Assembly: GCA_013329255.1 (NCBI GenBank)
Contig: DUKM01000088.1
Location: forward strand, 34,839 to 69,789
Direction: 5' to 3'
Length of the DNA: 34,951 bases
From: Candidatus Poseidoniaceae archaeon
GTDB lineage: Archaea > Thermoplasmatota > Poseidoniia > Poseidoniales > Poseidoniaceae
In this document: positions 33,798 through 34,951 of the stretch, piece after piece
Position numbering within the stretch: position 1 is the stretch's first letter
Layout of the letters: each line of letters opens with the position of its first letter
The notes under the pieces: model-generated
Databases searched by the model: none
Told to the model about the DNA's origin: nothing
The model's input: the letters and a program-made list of their open reading frames with translations, nothing else
Position numbers and translations under genes: made by a program

Positions 33798-34291
33798 GCA
33801 ATCACCCCTTGCACAAGTGCTTCAATGGATTGGAGGTTGATGGGTTTGCTTGAATTGACAATTGCTACACGACCGAGCACATTCGCACCGAGATGGGAAA
33901 ACTGAATTCTCATGGAGGTCATCAAGTTGTGCCCTCCGCCACCGCTATGGCTGGCAAGCGCAACGAATTTTCCATTGAAGTGTTCGCGGAAATCTTCAGT
34001 ACTCGTAGAAAGCCAAGCGATGAAATTATTCAACACTGGAGGCATCGAACCGTTGTATTCGGGAGCGCATACAATAATGCCCTTCGCATCTTTTATCGCA
34101 TCAGAGGCTTCCTTGAAGCCAGGCATCTCGAGGTTCTTTTCCTCCTGCTCCGTGGTGTACATTGGCAGATTTAAATCACAAAGATGAAGCGTTTTGAAAG
34201 CAATGCTGTTCGAGGCCAGTTGTTGCTCGAATGCCTCAGCAAGTGCAACGTTTTTGCCGGTTGAAGCTACAAGAATTGTTACACTGTCCAT
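33794..34291 (-). CDS. NADPH-dependent FMN reductase-like flavoprotein
   Basis: The 165-residue flavodoxin-like protein has an N-terminal strand and phosphate-binding loop (TILVASTGKNVALAE, residues 5-19). It has the family motif APEYNGSMPPVLNNFIAWLS (76-95), which contacts the flavin ring, and SHSGGGGHN later. The family uses NAD(P)H and FMN to reduce quinones, azo compounds, chromate or iron in the cytoplasm. The usual GSxRxxS loop is replaced by ASTGKN, so the cofactor pocket is slightly divergent. It is the first gene of a two-gene unit with pirin. The ATG at 34291 has no obvious SD. Confidence 0.92.
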   Translation of the reverse strand: MDSVTILVASTGKNVALAEAFEQQLASNSIAFKTLHLCDLNLPMYTTEQEEKNLEMPGFKEASDAIKDAKGIIVCAPEYNGSMPPVLNNFIAWLSTSTEDFREHFNGKFVALASHSGGGGHNLMTSMRIQFSHLGANVLGRVAIVNSSKPINLQSIEALVQGVIA

Positions 34292-34339
34292 GTTCCAACG
34301 AACAACCGGTCCTTCTTCAACACAGGGGTCTCAAAGAGA

Positions 34340-34951
34340 CTACCATCGAACCCTGTATGCAATCAGCAGGCCGCCAAGAATAGTGGGCACGAGGGCCATG
34401 GCCAATATTCCAAGGATGAGGCTTTGTACGCCTTCTTCGGAATCGGAGGCCGCAATCTGTTCTTCCTCATCCTCTACTTCATCACATGTGGTGATGTAAG
34501 GATTGCAATCGATTAGGTTTTCACCTTCTTCTGGGGGTTCATAATCGAGGTCCTCCGTTAGATCTTGGCAACCATCGGCATCGGAATCGGTCGCGTTGGA
34601 GGATTGCCAATCTAAATCTCCCTTTTGACAGGAGTCCAGAGTATCGACTACACCATCATTGTCATCATCTAAATCTTCGTCCGAATCCCGGCAACCATCG
34701 CTGTCGTAATCGAGTACAGCATCGGAAATCCAACTCTTTTTGCCACGGATACAGAGATCTAATCGATCTTCAACGCCATCACTATCGTCATCGAAGTCTT
34801 CCATTCCGTCGTTGCAGCCATCTGCGTCATAGTCGGTTTCCAAATTCGATTCCCATTCGAGAATGCCTGTCGTACAGAAATCAAGGGCATCAGGAATTAA
34901 ATCGTTGTCGTCATCGAGGTCTTCCAATACATCTTGACAACCATCGCTGTC
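34340..34951 (-). CDS. C-terminal part of a TSP3-repeat surface protein (5' end outside the window)
   Basis: The frame is open to the window edge, and the visible 203 residues are the C terminus of a larger protein. Three complete 41-residue repeats and part of a fourth match thrombospondin type-3 calcium-binding units, each with DxDADGCxD, EDxDDDxDGxxD, a second Cys and a conserved Trp. An acidic linker (CDEVEDEEEQ), one membrane helix (ILGILAMALVPTILGGLLIAY) and the very short tail RVRW follow. Predicted extracellular, Ca2+-stabilised stalk, anchored by its C terminus. GTCTC/GAGAC (5 bp, 3-nt loop) lies right at the stop. I see no start codon in the window that should be preferred over continuation. 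Confidence 0.92.
   Translation of the reverse strand, partial: DSDGCQDVLEDLDDDNDLIPDALDFCTTGILEWESNLETDYDADGCNDGMEDFDDDSDGVEDRLDLCIRGKKSWISDAVLDYDSDGCRDSDEDLDDDNDGVVDTLDSCQKGDLDWQSSNATDSDADGCQDLTEDLDYEPPEEGENLIDCNPYITTCDEVEDEEEQIAASDSEEGVQSLILGILAMALVPTILGGLLIAYRVRW
34583..34951 (-). repeat. Tandem 123-bp repeats encoding TSP3 units
   Basis: Three consecutive 123-bp units (34951-34829, 34828-34706, 34705-34583) encode 41-residue repeats of identical length. A degenerate fourth begins at 34582. The protein pattern is conserved while the DNA has diverged, so the repeats are old. Confidence 0.85.

Noticed and set aside
5-34340. Shared 11-mer CTCAAAGAGAC at 5-15 and 34330-34340
   Set aside because: A single short match without flanking similarity. 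It could be chance and does not define attachment sites or direct repeats of an element.
1-34951. CRISPR arrays, transposases, integrases, rRNA genes or replication origins
   Set aside because: No regularly spaced repeats, recombinase motifs, rRNA-like sequence or origin-type repeat clusters were seen. The tRNA genes are intact without flanking direct repeats that would suggest integration.

Overview
The window reads as a piece of a streamlined archaeal chromosome, most likely a marine Euryarchaeon of the Marine Group II / Poseidoniales type. The archaeal assignment is firm. It rests on Pelota, the small subunit of DNA polymerase D, a Nob1-type PIN/zinc-ribbon nuclease, two tRNAs without encoded CCA, TATA-box promoters with GGAGG/GGTGA ribosome-binding sites, and an archaeal class III (prepilin-type) signal. 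The lineage is an inference from very large secreted proteins with acidic cytoplasmic tails and Trp-containing thrombospondin-type-3 repeats, and was not tested by search.

Positions 1-8 kb are mostly forward-strand housekeeping genes: a flotillin/SPFH protein, formate-tetrahydrofolate ligase, Pelota, a small unknown protein, tRNA-Val(UAC) on the reverse strand, a CinA/PncC-like amidohydrolase with an unusual tail, and DNA polymerase D small subunit. A SerB-like HAD phosphatase converges on the last of these with a 6-nt gap.

Positions 8.2-30.8 kb form a reverse-strand block devoted to the cell surface. In transcription order it holds a LolD/MacB-type ABC ATPase, a very large FtsX-like permease with an apparent beta-propeller insertion, a 1027-residue membrane-anchored Ig/Fn3-type surface protein, and a 4517-residue giant surface protein. 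The giant joins a WapA/DNRLRE-like N-terminal module, several beta-helix blocks, a Tyr-rich block, a DOMON-like domain, cadherin-like repeats and a membrane anchor. It then continues in frame into a complete type IV pilin/archaellin-like module, which is the most unusual feature here. Each surface gene has its own promoter-like TATA element and a strong 3' hairpin with a T-rich tract. A candidate structured small RNA lies divergently between the permease and the 1027-residue gene.

Positions 30.8-35 kb carry short genes: a MoaD/ThiS-like protein, TatA, Nob1 (reverse), a YqaA/DedA-like membrane protein, tRNA-Glu(UUC), then a reverse pair of NADPH:FMN reductase-like and pirin genes overlapping by 4 nt. 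The window ends inside the 3' part of another surface protein built of 41-residue calcium-binding TSP3 repeats.
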